Translations under genes and position numbers: made by a program
The notes under the pieces: model-generated
The model's database searches: none
What the model saw: only the letters and a program-made list of their open reading frames with translations
Told to the model about the DNA's origin: nothing
Shown here: positions 51,691-60,465 of the stretch, in pieces
How positions within the stretch are numbered: the stretch's first letter is position 1
Layout of the letters: the number at the start of each line of letters is the position of its first letter
NCBI GenBank assembly: GCA_963708245.1
Contig: OY970201.1
Location: forward strand, 4,278,001 to 4,342,000
Reading direction: 5' to 3'
DNA: 64,000 bases
Source: CAVYXK01 sp963708245
GTDB lineage: Bacteria > Pseudomonadota > Alphaproteobacteria > Acetobacterales > Acetobacteraceae

Positions 51691-52326
51691 ATGCCGATCA
51701 CTCGCCGCCACCTGCTGCCCCTTGTCGCCGCCGGGCTGGCCACACCGAGCGTCGTGCGCGCCCAGAGCAGCACCCAACCCGCAGCCACTGCCGCGCAGAC
51801 CGAGGCTTGGGAATCCGAGCGGGCGGTCGGCAGCCCGACGGCAAAAATCACCGTGGACGAGTGGTTCTCACTCACTTGCATCCATTGCGCCCGTTTCGCC
51901 CAGGAGACCTTCCCACAGGTCAGCAACGACCTGATCAAGACCGGCAAGGTCCGCTGGGTATTCCGCGACTTTCCGCTCGACCGCGTGGCTTTGCAGGCCG
52001 CGATGGTGGCCCGCGCCCTGCCGCCGGACCGGTACGAAAACTTCATCTTGGCACTGTTCGCCAGCCAGGACCGTTGGGCCTTCGCCCCCGGCGTGGACTA
52101 CACCAAGGAGCTATGGAACATGGCCGCGCTCGCCGGTATGAACCGGGCCATCTTCGACGCGGCGATCAACGACAACGCGCTGCAGGGCTGGATTCTGGCC
52201 CAGCAGGCCACCGCTGAAAAGAAGTACAAGATCGACGCGACTCCGAGCTTCGTGATTAACGGCAAGATGTCTACCGGCGAGATGGGCTACGACGCTTTCG
52301 TGAAGCTGCTGCCGGACGTGTCCTGA
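51691..52326 (+). CDS. DsbA-family thioredoxin-like protein
   Basis: 211 residues from ATG 51691 (GAGG upstream). Signal peptide with twin Arg (ITRRHLLPLVAAGLATPSVV, cleavage after VRA). Redox site Cys63-Ile-His-Cys66 in WFSLTCIHCARFAQETFP, and cis-Pro in IDATPSFVINGK. Periplasmic disulfide oxidoreductase with an inserted helical domain (90-150). Its position directly before smc is common in alphaproteobacteria. Confidence 0.92.
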   Translation: MPITRRHLLPLVAAGLATPSVVRAQSSTQPAATAAQTEAWESERAVGSPTAKITVDEWFSLTCIHCARFAQETFPQVSNDLIKTGKVRWVFRDFPLDRVALQAAMVARALPPDRYENFILALFASQDRWAFAPGVDYTKELWNMAALAGMNRAIFDAAINDNALQGWILAQQATAEKKYKIDATPSFVINGKMSTGEMGYDAFVKLLPDVS

Positions 52327-52339
52327 GACGGAGTCTCGA

Positions 52340-55300
52340 TTGCCGGTCCGCTTCGCTCGCCTTCGCATCGCCGGGTTCAAGAGCTTTGCCGAGCCCGCCA
52401 CCGTGGAAATTCGCCACGGCTTGACCGGGATCGTCGGTCCGAACGGCTGCGGCAAATCCAACGTCGTCGAGGCGCTGCGCTGGGCGATGGGCGAGGCGAG
52501 CCCCCGCAGCCTGCGCGGCGGCGAGATGGAGGACGTGATCTTCGCCGGTACCGCCGGCCGTCCCTCCCGCAACATCGCCGAGGTGGGGCTGACGCTGGAA
52601 GAGGCGGCCGGCACCGCGCCGCCGCCATTCCACGACCAGCCGGAGCTGGAGATCGTGCGCCGCATCGAGCGCGGCGCCGGCAGCGCCTTCCGGGTGAACG
52701 GGCGGGAGCTGCGGGCGCGCGACGTGCAGACGCTGTTCGCGGATCTCGCTTCCGGGGCGCGCACCGCTGGGATGGTGAGCCAGGGCCGGATCGGCGCGCT
52801 GATTGATAGCCGGCCGGAAGAGCGGCGCCGGCTGCTGGAGGAGGCGGCGGGGATCACTGGCCTGCATGCCCGTCGGCACGAGGCGGAGTTGAAGCTGCGC
52901 GCCGCTGAGGCGAATCTGGCGCGCGCCGAAGATCGGCGCGGCCAGCTCGAGGCTCAGCTCATCGGGCTGAAGCGGCAGGCGCGGCAGGCCAGCCGCTACC
53001 GCAACATCTCCGGCGCGATCCGACAGGCGGAGGCGGAGCTACTGGCAATCCAGCGCGCCCGCGCCGAGGCGGCGCGCGCCGCGGCCCAGGCGGCGCTGGA
53101 AGCGGCGTGGCAGGCGGCGGCCGCCGCCGCGGAGGCGGCCGGCACGGCATCGGCGAAGGCAACCGAGACGGAGGCGGCTCTGCCGCCGCTGCGCGAGGCC
53201 GAATCGGAAGCCCGGACCGCGCTGGAGCGGCACCGGGTCACCCAGGAACAGATCGCCGCCGAGGAAGAGCGCGCCCGCGCGGCGCTGGCCGACGCCGAGC
53301 GGCGTCTGGCGCAGCTTGGGGCGGACCTCGCGCACGCGCGGGAGCTGAGCCGAGATGCGCTGGCCGCAGAAGAACGGCTCGGCGCAGAAGCGGACGCTCT
53401 TTCTGTAGCTTGCGCCACATTCCCGGCAAAAATTGAGGCGAATGAGCAGGCCGTCGCGGAAACCGCGGATGCGGTGCGGCTGGCCGAGGCAGAAGCCAAT
53501 CGGGCGACCGAAGCAGCGGCGGAGGCGGCCGCCCGTGCTCAAGCGGCGGTGCAGGAGCTGACCGCTGCGGAGGCACGTGCCAGGCGCCTCGCCGAACAGT
53601 ATGCCCGCGTCTGCGACGAACGCGATCGTATGCGGCTGCAGGTGGTCGATCCGGTGCGGCTCGACGAAGCGGCTGCGGAGCAAGCGGTGGCAGACGCGGC
53701 GCTGGCCGATGCGCGGGGTGCTTTGGAACGCGCCGAGCAAATCCGCGCCGAGGCCGAGGCGGCGCTGGCGCAGTCTCGCACCCGCCACACGGAAGCCGAG
53801 GCGCTGCGGGCCAAGCTGGACGCCGAGATGCGGGCGCTGTCGGAAATCCTGGCGGTGAAGGACGGCGAGCAATGGCCGCCGATGGTCGACGCTCTGGGTG
53901 TGCCGGCGGGGCTAGAGCCGGCGCTCGGCGCGGCGCTGGGCGAAGAGCTGAGCTCGGCCGCTGATCCGGCGGCGGCGCGGCACTGGCGCGAGCTGCCGCC
54001 GCTCGATCTGCTGCCCCTGCTGCCGGAAGGCGTGGCTTGTCTGGCCGGACTGGTGCAGGCGCCGCCGGCGCTCGGGCGGGCGCTGTCGCAGATCGGACTC
54101 GCGGAAGACGAACCGGCGGGCGATGCCGCCCAGAGGCTGCTGACGCCGGGGCAGGTGGTGGTGTCGCGGGCCGGAGCAGTCTGGCGATGGGACGGCTACA
54201 CGATCCGGGCCGGCACACCGACTGCCGCGGCGGTGCGGCTGCAGCAGCGCAACCGACTGACTGTGCTGCGGACGTCACTGGCGGAAGCAGAAGCCGCGGC
54301 GGCGGAGGCCAGCCGCTTGCTGGGCGCGGCGGAAGGCGCCGAACGCGACGCTGTTGCCGCCGAACGCGAGCTACGGACGTCCCGAGCCGAGGCGGAGCGA
54401 CGCTGCGAGGCTGCCCGCGCGGCGGCCGTTGCGCTCCGGGCCCAGGCGGACGCGGCTGCCTCCCGGCTGGCAGCGGTCGAGCAGCAACTCGCGCGAATCG
54501 AGCCGGACCGGGCCGAGGCGGACGCCGCTGTTGTGGCGGCCCGCGCCGCGCAGGCCGAGCTGGCGGACCTCGGCGGCTTACGCGAGGTAGTCGAGCAGGC
54601 GCGCGCGGCGCTCGCCGCTGCCCGGTCGCGGGAGGCCGCGGCGCGGGCAGAGCGCGACACCCTGGTGCAGGAACAGCTTGCGTGCAGCGCGCGGCGCGAG
54701 GCGATCGCCGCGGAGCGCGCGGGGTGGCGGGATCGTGCCGCGGACGCCGCCCGGCGCCTCGAGGAAATGGCTGATCGCCAGCGCGAGGCGGAAACCGAGC
54801 ATGCCGCGCTGGCGGTGTCCCCGGCGCAGGCGGCGGCCCGGCGGCAGGCAGCGCTGGCAGCGCTCGAGGTCGCGCATACGACACATCGCCGGGCGGCGGA
54901 GGCCCTGGCGCAAGCGGTTGCACAGGCCGGCGAAGCGGATCGCGCATCCCGAGCTGCCGGCGATCGTGCGGCCACCGCCCGCGAGGACGCAGTGTGGGCG
55001 GAAGGGGCGGCGGCGCAAGCCGAGCAGACCTGGGCGGGGGTTTGCGAGCGCATTGCTGAGCGGCTGGGCGTGGGGGCGACGCTCCCCGAGCCGCCCGCGG
55101 ATCTGGGTCCCGAGCCGGAGGACAAGGCCCGCCGTCGGTTCGAGCGCCTGTTGCGGGAGCGCGATGAGATGGGGCCGGTGAACCTTCGCGCCGAAGCCGA
55201 GGCCGGGGAGATCGAGGGGCAACTCGCGGCGCTCGATCGCGAGCGGGAGGAGATCGGGGGCGCGATCGCGAAGCTGCGCGGCTCTATCGGGCATCTGAAC

Positions 55301-55810
55301 CGCGAGGGGCGCGAGCGGCTGATTGCGGTGTTCGAGCAGGTGGATCGCAATTTCCAGGCGCTGTTCGTCCGGATGTTCGGCGGTGGACGGGCGAACCTCG
55401 CTTTGGTGGGTTCCGACGACCCGCTTGAGGCGGGGTTGGAGATCTATGCCCAGCCGCCCGGGAAGAAGCTGGCCACGCTTTCATTGCTGTCGGGCGGCGA
55501 GCAGGCGCTTGTCGCGCTGTCTCTGATCTTCGCGGTGTTCCGGTGCAACCCGGCGCCGGTTTCGGTGCTGGACGAGGTCGATGCGCCGCTGGACGATGTG
55601 AATGTGGAGCGATTCTGCACCTTACTGGACGATATGGTGCGGGAGACCGAGACGCGGTTCCTAGTGGTGACCCACCATCCCCTCACCATGGCGCGGATGG
55701 ACCAGTTGTATGGGGTGACGATGCAGGAGCGCGGGGTGTCCCGGCTGCTGTCGGTCGATCTGGCCGCAGCGGCGGAGATGACGGAGCACGAGCGGATGGC
55801 GGCAGAGTAG
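52340..55810 (+). CDS. smc: Chromosome segregation protein SMC
   Basis: 1156 residues, normal for SMC, from TTG 52340 (GGAG 9-10 nt upstream, 13 bp after dsbA-like). Walker A GPNGCGKSN (33-41); coiled coil about 165-500; hinge about 505-640 (ALGVPAGLEPALGAALGEEL); second coiled coil about 650-990; signature LSGGEQALVALSLIF (about 1049) and Walker B VSVLDEVDAPLDD (about 1075). It forms dimers that organise and segregate the chromosome. The coils are very Ala/Glu/Arg-rich, so many spurious frames exist on both strands. Confidence 0.97.
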   Translation: MPVRFARLRIAGFKSFAEPATVEIRHGLTGIVGPNGCGKSNVVEALRWAMGEASPRSLRGGEMEDVIFAGTAGRPSRNIAEVGLTLEEAAGTAPPPFHDQPELEIVRRIERGAGSAFRVNGRELRARDVQTLFADLASGARTAGMVSQGRIGALIDSRPEERRRLLEEAAGITGLHARRHEAELKLRAAEANLARAEDRRGQLEAQLIGLKRQARQASRYRNISGAIRQAEAELLAIQRARAEAARAAAQAALEAAWQAAAAAAEAAGTASAKATETEAALPPLREAESEARTALERHRVTQEQIAAEEERARAALADAERRLAQLGADLAHARELSRDALAAEERLGAEADALSVACATFPAKIEANEQAVAETADAVRLAEAEANRATEAAAEAAARAQAAVQELTAAEARARRLAEQYARVCDERDRMRLQVVDPVRLDEAAAEQAVADAALADARGALERAEQIRAEAEAALAQSRTRHTEAEALRAKLDAEMRALSEILAVKDGEQWPPMVDALGVPAGLEPALGAALGEELSSAADPAAARHWRELPPLDLLPLLPEGVACLAGLVQAPPALGRALSQIGLAEDEPAGDAAQRLLTPGQVVVSRAGAVWRWDGYTIRAGTPTAAAVRLQQRNRLTVLRTSLAEAEAAAAEASRLLGAAEGAERDAVAAERELRTSRAEAERRCEAARAAAVALRAQADAAASRLAAVEQQLARIEPDRAEADAAVVAARAAQAELADLGGLREVVEQARAALAAARSREAAARAERDTLVQEQLACSARREAIAAERAGWRDRAADAARRLEEMADRQREAETEHAALAVSPAQAAARRQAALAALEVAHTTHRRAAEALAQAVAQAGEADRASRAAGDRAATAREDAVWAEGAAAQAEQTWAGVCERIAERLGVGATLPEPPADLGPEPEDKARRRFERLLRERDEMGPVNLRAEAEAGEIEGQLAALDREREEIGGAIAKLRGSIGHLNREGRERLIAVFEQVDRNFQALFVRMFGGGRANLALVGSDDPLEAGLEIYAQPPGKKLATLSLLSGGEQALVALSLIFAVFRCNPAPVSVLDEVDAPLDDVNVERFCTLLDDMVRETETRFLVVTHHPLTMARMDQLYGVTMQERGVSRLLSVDLAAAAEMTEHERMAAE

Positions 55811-56304
55811 GGCTGGGGGGCTGATGTACATCTGGGCCAATGCGGCCGGTCGGGATGTCGGTGAGTGGGGATTAAGGTCAGCGGGGACCCGTCGGATGAC
55901 CGCAACATCTCGGCATGCGAGCAGAGAAGCAGATCGAATTGGAGAAGTTACCGGGCGGACGGACGTAGGCTCGCAACATATTCAATGAATCGGTCGCCAG
56001 CTTTTTTAACACAAAGGATACGAAGGAGGGCCACGATCATTCCCATCGCCCTCGCGCGCAGCTTAGCATCAAGGTTCGTCGCCTTCCCGACCTTCGCGTT
56101 TTTGGTGCGAGAAACCGACACTGGTCGCGGCAGGTGCCCAACGTTCCATTAACCGTTATGCCGTTGGTCTCCGCCACGATGCCCGCTGCGGGCATGGGCA
56201 TCGCAGTTCGTTCACCCCTCGCAACGCATCCTTATACCCCAGACGCTTGGGACAAGCTCATCGGGCCTGGCTCGCACCTGGGTCAGCGATATTATCGGGC
56301 GGCG
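55811..56304. other. 494-bp region without a supported gene
   Basis: Between smc and the end of the DUF6065 gene. Frames here are short, with mixed composition. A patch around 55970-56040 is AT-richer. I see no promoter, hairpin or RNA gene that I would defend. Confidence 0.4.
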
Positions 56305-57126
56305 TCAGTCGGTCTCTTTGTCTGCCAGCGCCGAATGATCGATCGGACACATCCGACGCTTGCGTACCATCACCGCGTAGCTGCCCTGACGGGCTTCCCG
56401 GTCAGGATGCGGAAGCAGCACTTGCCCGAGACGATCCCAGTCGGAACTCGTCAGTTCGGTCGCTTCCAAACATGTAAAGGAGGAAAGAACCTCCTCCCGG
56501 TACGCCAGTTGCGGCACGGGTTGAACCTGGAGGAACGGCGCATGGGCCCTGATGTGCACCGGCATACCGGTTCGGGTAAGTCGGAAATTATTGAACAGTG
56601 GGCCAAACCAGATGTCCGTCTCGACGATTCCCTCCCAGGCGGCCAACCCCGGGATGGGCGGGAGATTGACGGGGGCACGCACCGACAGACTCCAACCAGG
56701 GGAGGTTCTTGCCAGGAGACCCGTCCAGATCTGCACTCCGCCGAGCTCGGGCAGCGCGGTGAGGAATGGAGGCGAGTAGCCGCGCAAGATCTCTGGGGCC
56801 ACTGCATCGAAAGCCGCGGCATAGCCCGGAAACTGAACCGCGCCGGTATCCGTTCCTGATAACGGCAGCCAGCTTTCGTCGTCGCCATATGACCAGAAAA
56901 CCTGCTCGCCGTCCCATAACAGCCGGATATCCATGGGAGGGAATATCCAGTAACCGTACCCCGTGGCAGAGGTCAGGGCGTCGCAATAGCGCATAGCACG
57001 GCTCGGCAAGTACCCTGCCGCCGAGCGTTCTGCTCGTTTTGGAAGTCGTGCCTCTTGAATGAGACGGAAGAACTCGACAGTGCGATTTTGTTGCATGTTC
57101 TTTACGCTAGAAACAGGAGTCGGCAT
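56305..57126 (-). CDS. DUF6065 family protein
   Basis: 273 residues from ATG 57126. I recognise the DUF6065 pattern: AGYLPSRAMRYCDALTSATG, YGYWIFPPMDIRLLWDGEQV, YSPPFLTALPELGGVQIWTG, LSVRAPVNLPPIPGLAAWEG, IVETDIWFGPLFNNFRLTRT and LQVQPVPQLAY. It is rich in Trp, Tyr and Pro, mostly beta by pattern, with no signal or membrane segment. No known enzymatic motif. It starts 37 bp after the small repeat peptide gene on the same strand, so the two form a unit. A role in modifying, binding or processing that peptide is my inference. Confidence 0.8.
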   Translation of the reverse strand: MPTPVSSVKNMQQNRTVEFFRLIQEARLPKRAERSAAGYLPSRAMRYCDALTSATGYGYWIFPPMDIRLLWDGEQVFWSYGDDESWLPLSGTDTGAVQFPGYAAAFDAVAPEILRGYSPPFLTALPELGGVQIWTGLLARTSPGWSLSVRAPVNLPPIPGLAAWEGIVETDIWFGPLFNNFRLTRTGMPVHIRAHAPFLQVQPVPQLAYREEVLSSFTCLEATELTSSDWDRLGQVLLPHPDREARQGSYAVMVRKRRMCPIDHSALADKETD

Positions 57127-57163
57127 CCCACGCCATGCGCAGGATGCCCGGCACCTGCACCGC

Positions 57164-57379
57164 TTAGAAGCGCATCATCCCGCCGCCAACATGCACCCGG
57201 CCGGCATCCTTCGTATCGAACCGCATCATCCCGCCGCCAATATGCACGCGGCCGGCGTCCTTCGTGCTCTCCCGAGCGGCGGACACAACCAAAGTAGTTG
57301 CGACCATGGTGCCAGTGCGGTCTGTAGCGGCGGTGGTGGAATCCGCCTGGGCTGTGGTGATTTTGTCAGTTGGAAACAT
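57164..57379 (-). CDS. Small repeat peptide, possible ribosomal peptide precursor
   Basis: 71 residues from ATG 57379, with a perfect GGAGG 8 nt upstream. Residues 1-39 form a Thr/Ala-rich leader-like part (MFPTDKITTA...). Then come two copies of a 17-residue unit, KDAGRVHIGGGMMRFDT and KDAGRVHVGGGMMRF, after which TAA follows at once. The units differ only Ile/Val, and the last copy lacks DT. Short length, leader-plus-repeats layout and a neighbouring DUF gene are what multi-core peptide precursors look like. No radical SAM, MNIO, lanthionine or protease gene lies nearby. An alternative is a small structural or metal-binding protein. Confidence 0.7.
   Translation of the reverse strand: MFPTDKITTAQADSTTAATDRTGTMVATTLVVSAARESTKDAGRVHIGGGMMRFDTKDAGRVHVGGGMMRF
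57171..57272. repeat. Tandem 51-bp repeat, two copies, inside the small peptide gene
   Basis: CGCATCATCCCGCCGCCAA begins at 57171 and again at 57222, giving a period of 51 bp (17 codons). Most differences are silent or conservative, which suggests selection on the peptide after duplication. Confidence 0.8.
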
Positions 57380-57832
57380 ACTCTGGACCTCCGTAGAGCG
57401 ATCAGCGAACACGCTAATGCCACAGGAGGCATCGCGATGTAAATAGATAAAATCACCTTTACGTGAGAAAAATCCCTTGGGAACTCCTGAATCGCATGTA
57501 TTCAGGAGACGAATTAGCTCGCCTATAAATCATACCAACCATTGTCCGAGCATTGCCGGACGAAGATGTTGACCGGGAAGCCGGTTCAATCAAATTCCCT
57601 TGTAGGATCCTCGTCACTGGCCGTGATTATAGTTCGGCCCGAAAGGAGATTCTATAGGTTGTTTTGGTGATTTATGAAGGGCTGTTTGAAACAAATTGCC
57701 GGCGAAACCCCCGCGGTTCGCGGCACGACTAGCGGGACAACCATCCACATCGCCATCGTGCCCCCTAAGTTGGGCACATGAATTCTTGGCCTCGAATTGT
57801 TCTCGGCAACGCAGCAGGCTAGCATTCCCTCC
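57380..57832. other. Divergent intergenic region, AT-richer than its surroundings
   Basis: Holds the promoters of the peptide/DUF6065 unit (leftwards) and of the dehydratase gene (rightwards). A 9-bp hairpin lies at 57484-57508. The stretch about 57430-57560 is noticeably richer in A and T than flanking genes, which would suit a promoter or recent acquisition. No RNA gene seen. Confidence 0.5.
57484..57508. promoter_or_regulatory. Hairpin CTCCTGAAT-N7-ATTCAGGAG upstream of the small peptide gene
   Basis: Perfect 9-bp stem and 7-nt loop CGCATGT, 105 bp upstream of the peptide start. It could be an operator, a leader hairpin or the terminator of a lost gene. Confidence 0.4.
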
Positions 57833-59530
57833 ATGACCGCGACTTCTGACATGCGTGGGCTCGCCCGCAACACCGCCAATTACGGCGACCGCGACTTCGC
57901 GCTCTATCTGCGGCGGTCCTTCGCCAAATCCATGGGCTACTCCCAGGCGATGCTCGACCGTCCCGTGGTCGGCATCGTCGATACCAGCTCGAGCTACAAC
58001 AACTGCCACCGCACGGTCCCCGAGCTGATCCAGGCGGTGAAGCGCGGCGTGCTCGCCGCCGGCGGCCTGCCGCTCTCCTTCCCCACTGTGTCGCTCTGTG
58101 AGCCGTCGCTGTTTCCGACCTCCATGCACTATCGCAACCTCGCAGCGCTTGACACGGAAGCAATGCTGACGGCGCAGCCGATGGACGCCGCCGTGCTGGT
58201 GGGCGGCTGCGACAAGACCGTGCCTGCCCAGCTCATGGCCGCGGCGTCCGCCGATATCCCCTGCGTGCAGCTTGTCACCGGGCCGATGCTGGCCGCCTCC
58301 TTCCAAGGCGAGCGTCTGTCCGCGTGCACCGATTGCCGTCGCTATTGGGCGCAGTATCGTGCCGGCCGGGTCTCCCGCGAACGCATCAACGAGATCGAGG
58401 GCCAACTCGCCACCACCGCCGGCACCTGCGGGGTGATGGGCACCGCCAGCACCATGGCCTGCATCACCGAGGCGTTGGGTATGATGCCGCTAGGCACTGC
58501 CAGCATCCCCGCCGTGCACGCCGACCGGCTGCGTGCGGCCGAGGAAGCGGGGGCGCTGGCAATGCAACTGATCGCGGCGCCGATCCGGCCATCCGAGATC
58601 ATCACCGAGCATGCGGTGGAGAACGCGCTGCGCGTGCTGTTGGCGCTCGGCGGCTCGACCAATGCGCTGATCCACTTAACGGCCATTGCCGGCCGGCGCG
58701 GCATCCGCATCGGCTTGGCGCGGCTGAACGATCTCTCCGACAGCACGCCTGTGCTGGTCGATCTCAAGCCGACCGGCGAGGGCTACATGGAGGACTTGCA
58801 CGCAGCCGGCGGCATGCCGGCGCTGCTGTGGGAACTGCGGGACGTGCTACATCACGACACGCGCGATGTCACCGGGACGATGCTTGGCGAACGCCTCGCG
58901 GAGCCCGATTTCGTCGATCGCCGCTATATCCGGGCGCGTGCCGAGCCGGTGTCGCCGGTGGGTGGGCTGGTGGCCCTGTTCGGCTCACTCGCCCCGCGTG
59001 GCGCGATCCTGAAGCGCAGCGCCGCAACCCCTGCGTTGTTCGAGACCGAGGCCCGCGCCGTAGTATTCGATGGGCTCGAGGACTTGGCGGCCCGTATCGA
59101 CGATCCGAACCTGGACGTGTCCGAGCGCGACGCCTTGGTGCTGAAGAACGCCGGTCCACTGACCCCCGCCGGCATGCCGGAAGCCGGCTACCTGCCGATC
59201 CCGGCGAAGCTCGCCCGCGCGGGGGTGAAGGACATGATCCGGATCAGCGACTGCCGGATGTCCGGCACCGCGTTCGGCACGATCGTGCTGCATGTCGCGC
59301 CGGAGGCGGCAGCCGGCGGGCCGCTCGCATTGATCGAGACGGGCGATCGCATTCGCCTTTCGGTGCGGGATCGACGGATCGATCTGCTGGTGGCTGAGGC
59401 CGAGCTGGCCCGTCGCCGCAGCCGCTGGCGCGCGCCGCCGCGACCGGCACGCGGATGGGACCGGATTGTTGCCGAGCAGGTGTTGCAGGCCGACGAGGGT
59501 TGCGATCTGGCGGTGCTGCGGGGCGACTAA
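57833..59530 (+). CDS. IlvD/Edd-family dehydratase, probably sugar-acid (arabinonate/xylonate type)
   Basis: 565 residues from ATG 57833; the frame is open 12 codons further. The three [2Fe-2S] ligands fall at Cys58 (SSYNNCHRTVPEL), Cys126 (VGGCDKTVPAQLMA) and Cys199 (AGTCGVMGTASTMACITEAL). To my knowledge this spacing is nearly identical to L-arabinonate and D-xylonate dehydratases. The C-terminal swivelling domain contains SDCRMSGTAFGTIVLHVAPE. It removes water from an aldonic acid to give 2-keto-3-deoxy acid; it might also be a dihydroxy-acid dehydratase, but the CTDC and QGERLSACTDCRRYW segment favours the sugar-acid branch. Confidence 0.82.
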   Translation: MTATSDMRGLARNTANYGDRDFALYLRRSFAKSMGYSQAMLDRPVVGIVDTSSSYNNCHRTVPELIQAVKRGVLAAGGLPLSFPTVSLCEPSLFPTSMHYRNLAALDTEAMLTAQPMDAAVLVGGCDKTVPAQLMAAASADIPCVQLVTGPMLAASFQGERLSACTDCRRYWAQYRAGRVSRERINEIEGQLATTAGTCGVMGTASTMACITEALGMMPLGTASIPAVHADRLRAAEEAGALAMQLIAAPIRPSEIITEHAVENALRVLLALGGSTNALIHLTAIAGRRGIRIGLARLNDLSDSTPVLVDLKPTGEGYMEDLHAAGGMPALLWELRDVLHHDTRDVTGTMLGERLAEPDFVDRRYIRARAEPVSPVGGLVALFGSLAPRGAILKRSAATPALFETEARAVVFDGLEDLAARIDDPNLDVSERDALVLKNAGPLTPAGMPEAGYLPIPAKLARAGVKDMIRISDCRMSGTAFGTIVLHVAPEAAAGGPLALIETGDRIRLSVRDRRIDLLVAEAELARRRSRWRAPPRPARGWDRIVAEQVLQADEGCDLAVLRGD

Positions 59531-59583
59531 GGGCGCATATACGCTCTCTCACTCTCTGCGGGAGAGGTGGTTGAAGTCGAACT

Positions 59584-60384
59584 ATGGGCACCACGTTTCT
59601 GGCGCTGCTCGCCCTCCTCCAGCACGCCGCCCTGCCGGTCCAGCACGTGCGCGTCCCCGAATCGGGCGGGGTCACTCTGGATGCTGCCCTGGTCCACCCC
59701 GCCGGCGCTGTGCGCGGCCCGGCTGTCGTCGCCCTGCATGGCTGCGGCGGACCAGTGCCCAGCCGGGACGCACAATGGGCCGAGACGCTCGCGACCGAGG
59801 GTCACATCGTCCTGCTGCCGGACAGCTTCGGTTCACGCGGCCTCGGTTCGCAGTGTCGGCTCCAACAGCGGTCGGTGCGGCCCTCCGGGGCCCGACGCCA
59901 GGACGCAATCGCGGCGGCACGCTGGCTAGCCGGCCAGCCTGGAACGCCGCCGGGCGGGATCGTGCTGCTCGGCTGGTCGAACGGCGGCGGCACGGTGCTC
60001 TTCACCGCGGCCCAGGCGCCCGATCTGCCGCCAGGGCTGTTCTCCCGCTTCGTCGCCTTCTATCCGGGCTGCCGGACCGAGTTGCAGAGCACCACTTGGA
60101 AGCCCTCCGCACCGTTGATGATCCTGGTCGGAGCCAATGACGACTGGACCCCAGCGGAGCCGTGCCAAGCCCTTGCCGGGAAGTTTCCCGATGCGATCAC
60201 GCTCGTCGTCTATCCTGATGCTTGGCATGATTTCGATCGTCCGGACCGCCCCGTGCGAGTGCTGCATGGGCTGACGACGCCACCGAGCGGCACAGGCCAG
60301 GCGTATGCCGGAACCAACAGTGTCGCCCGTCTGGACGCATTGCATCGTGTGTCCGCCTTCATCGCCGCTGCTGATCATAGCTAG
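59584..60384 (+). CDS. Dienelactone hydrolase-family alpha/beta hydrolase
   Basis: 266 residues. Probable signal peptide (first 16 residues hydrophobic). alpha/beta-hydrolase marks: VVALHGCGGP (oxyanion region), nucleophile Ser132 in LLGWSNGGGT, Asp187 in VGANDDWTP and His215 in DAWHDFDRP. Family members hydrolyse lactones or esters, but substrate is open. 53 bp after the dehydratase; a lactonase before or after an aldonate dehydratase would make sense, though the signal peptide points to the periplasm. Confidence 0.8.
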   Translation: MGTTFLALLALLQHAALPVQHVRVPESGGVTLDAALVHPAGAVRGPAVVALHGCGGPVPSRDAQWAETLATEGHIVLLPDSFGSRGLGSQCRLQQRSVRPSGARRQDAIAAARWLAGQPGTPPGGIVLLGWSNGGGTVLFTAAQAPDLPPGLFSRFVAFYPGCRTELQSTTWKPSAPLMILVGANDDWTPAEPCQALAGKFPDAITLVVYPDAWHDFDRPDRPVRVLHGLTTPPSGTGQAYAGTNSVARLDALHRVSAFIAAADHS

Positions 60385-60465
60385 GCCGAATCGCCGGCGG
60401 CATTTGTCGCCTTCGGGGCGCATGCTAGACCCGTCGGCGCAACACGGATGCGCGGCAACGGTATC

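Noticed and set aside
53238..54947. Minus-strand 569-codon Pro/Arg/Ala-rich frame
   Set aside because: Shadow of the SMC coiled coil; no start signal and low-complexity composition.
57164..57412. Longer version of the repeat peptide starting at GTG 57412
   Set aside because: The ATG at 57379 has a perfect GGAGG eight bases upstream, and that SD would lie inside the longer version.
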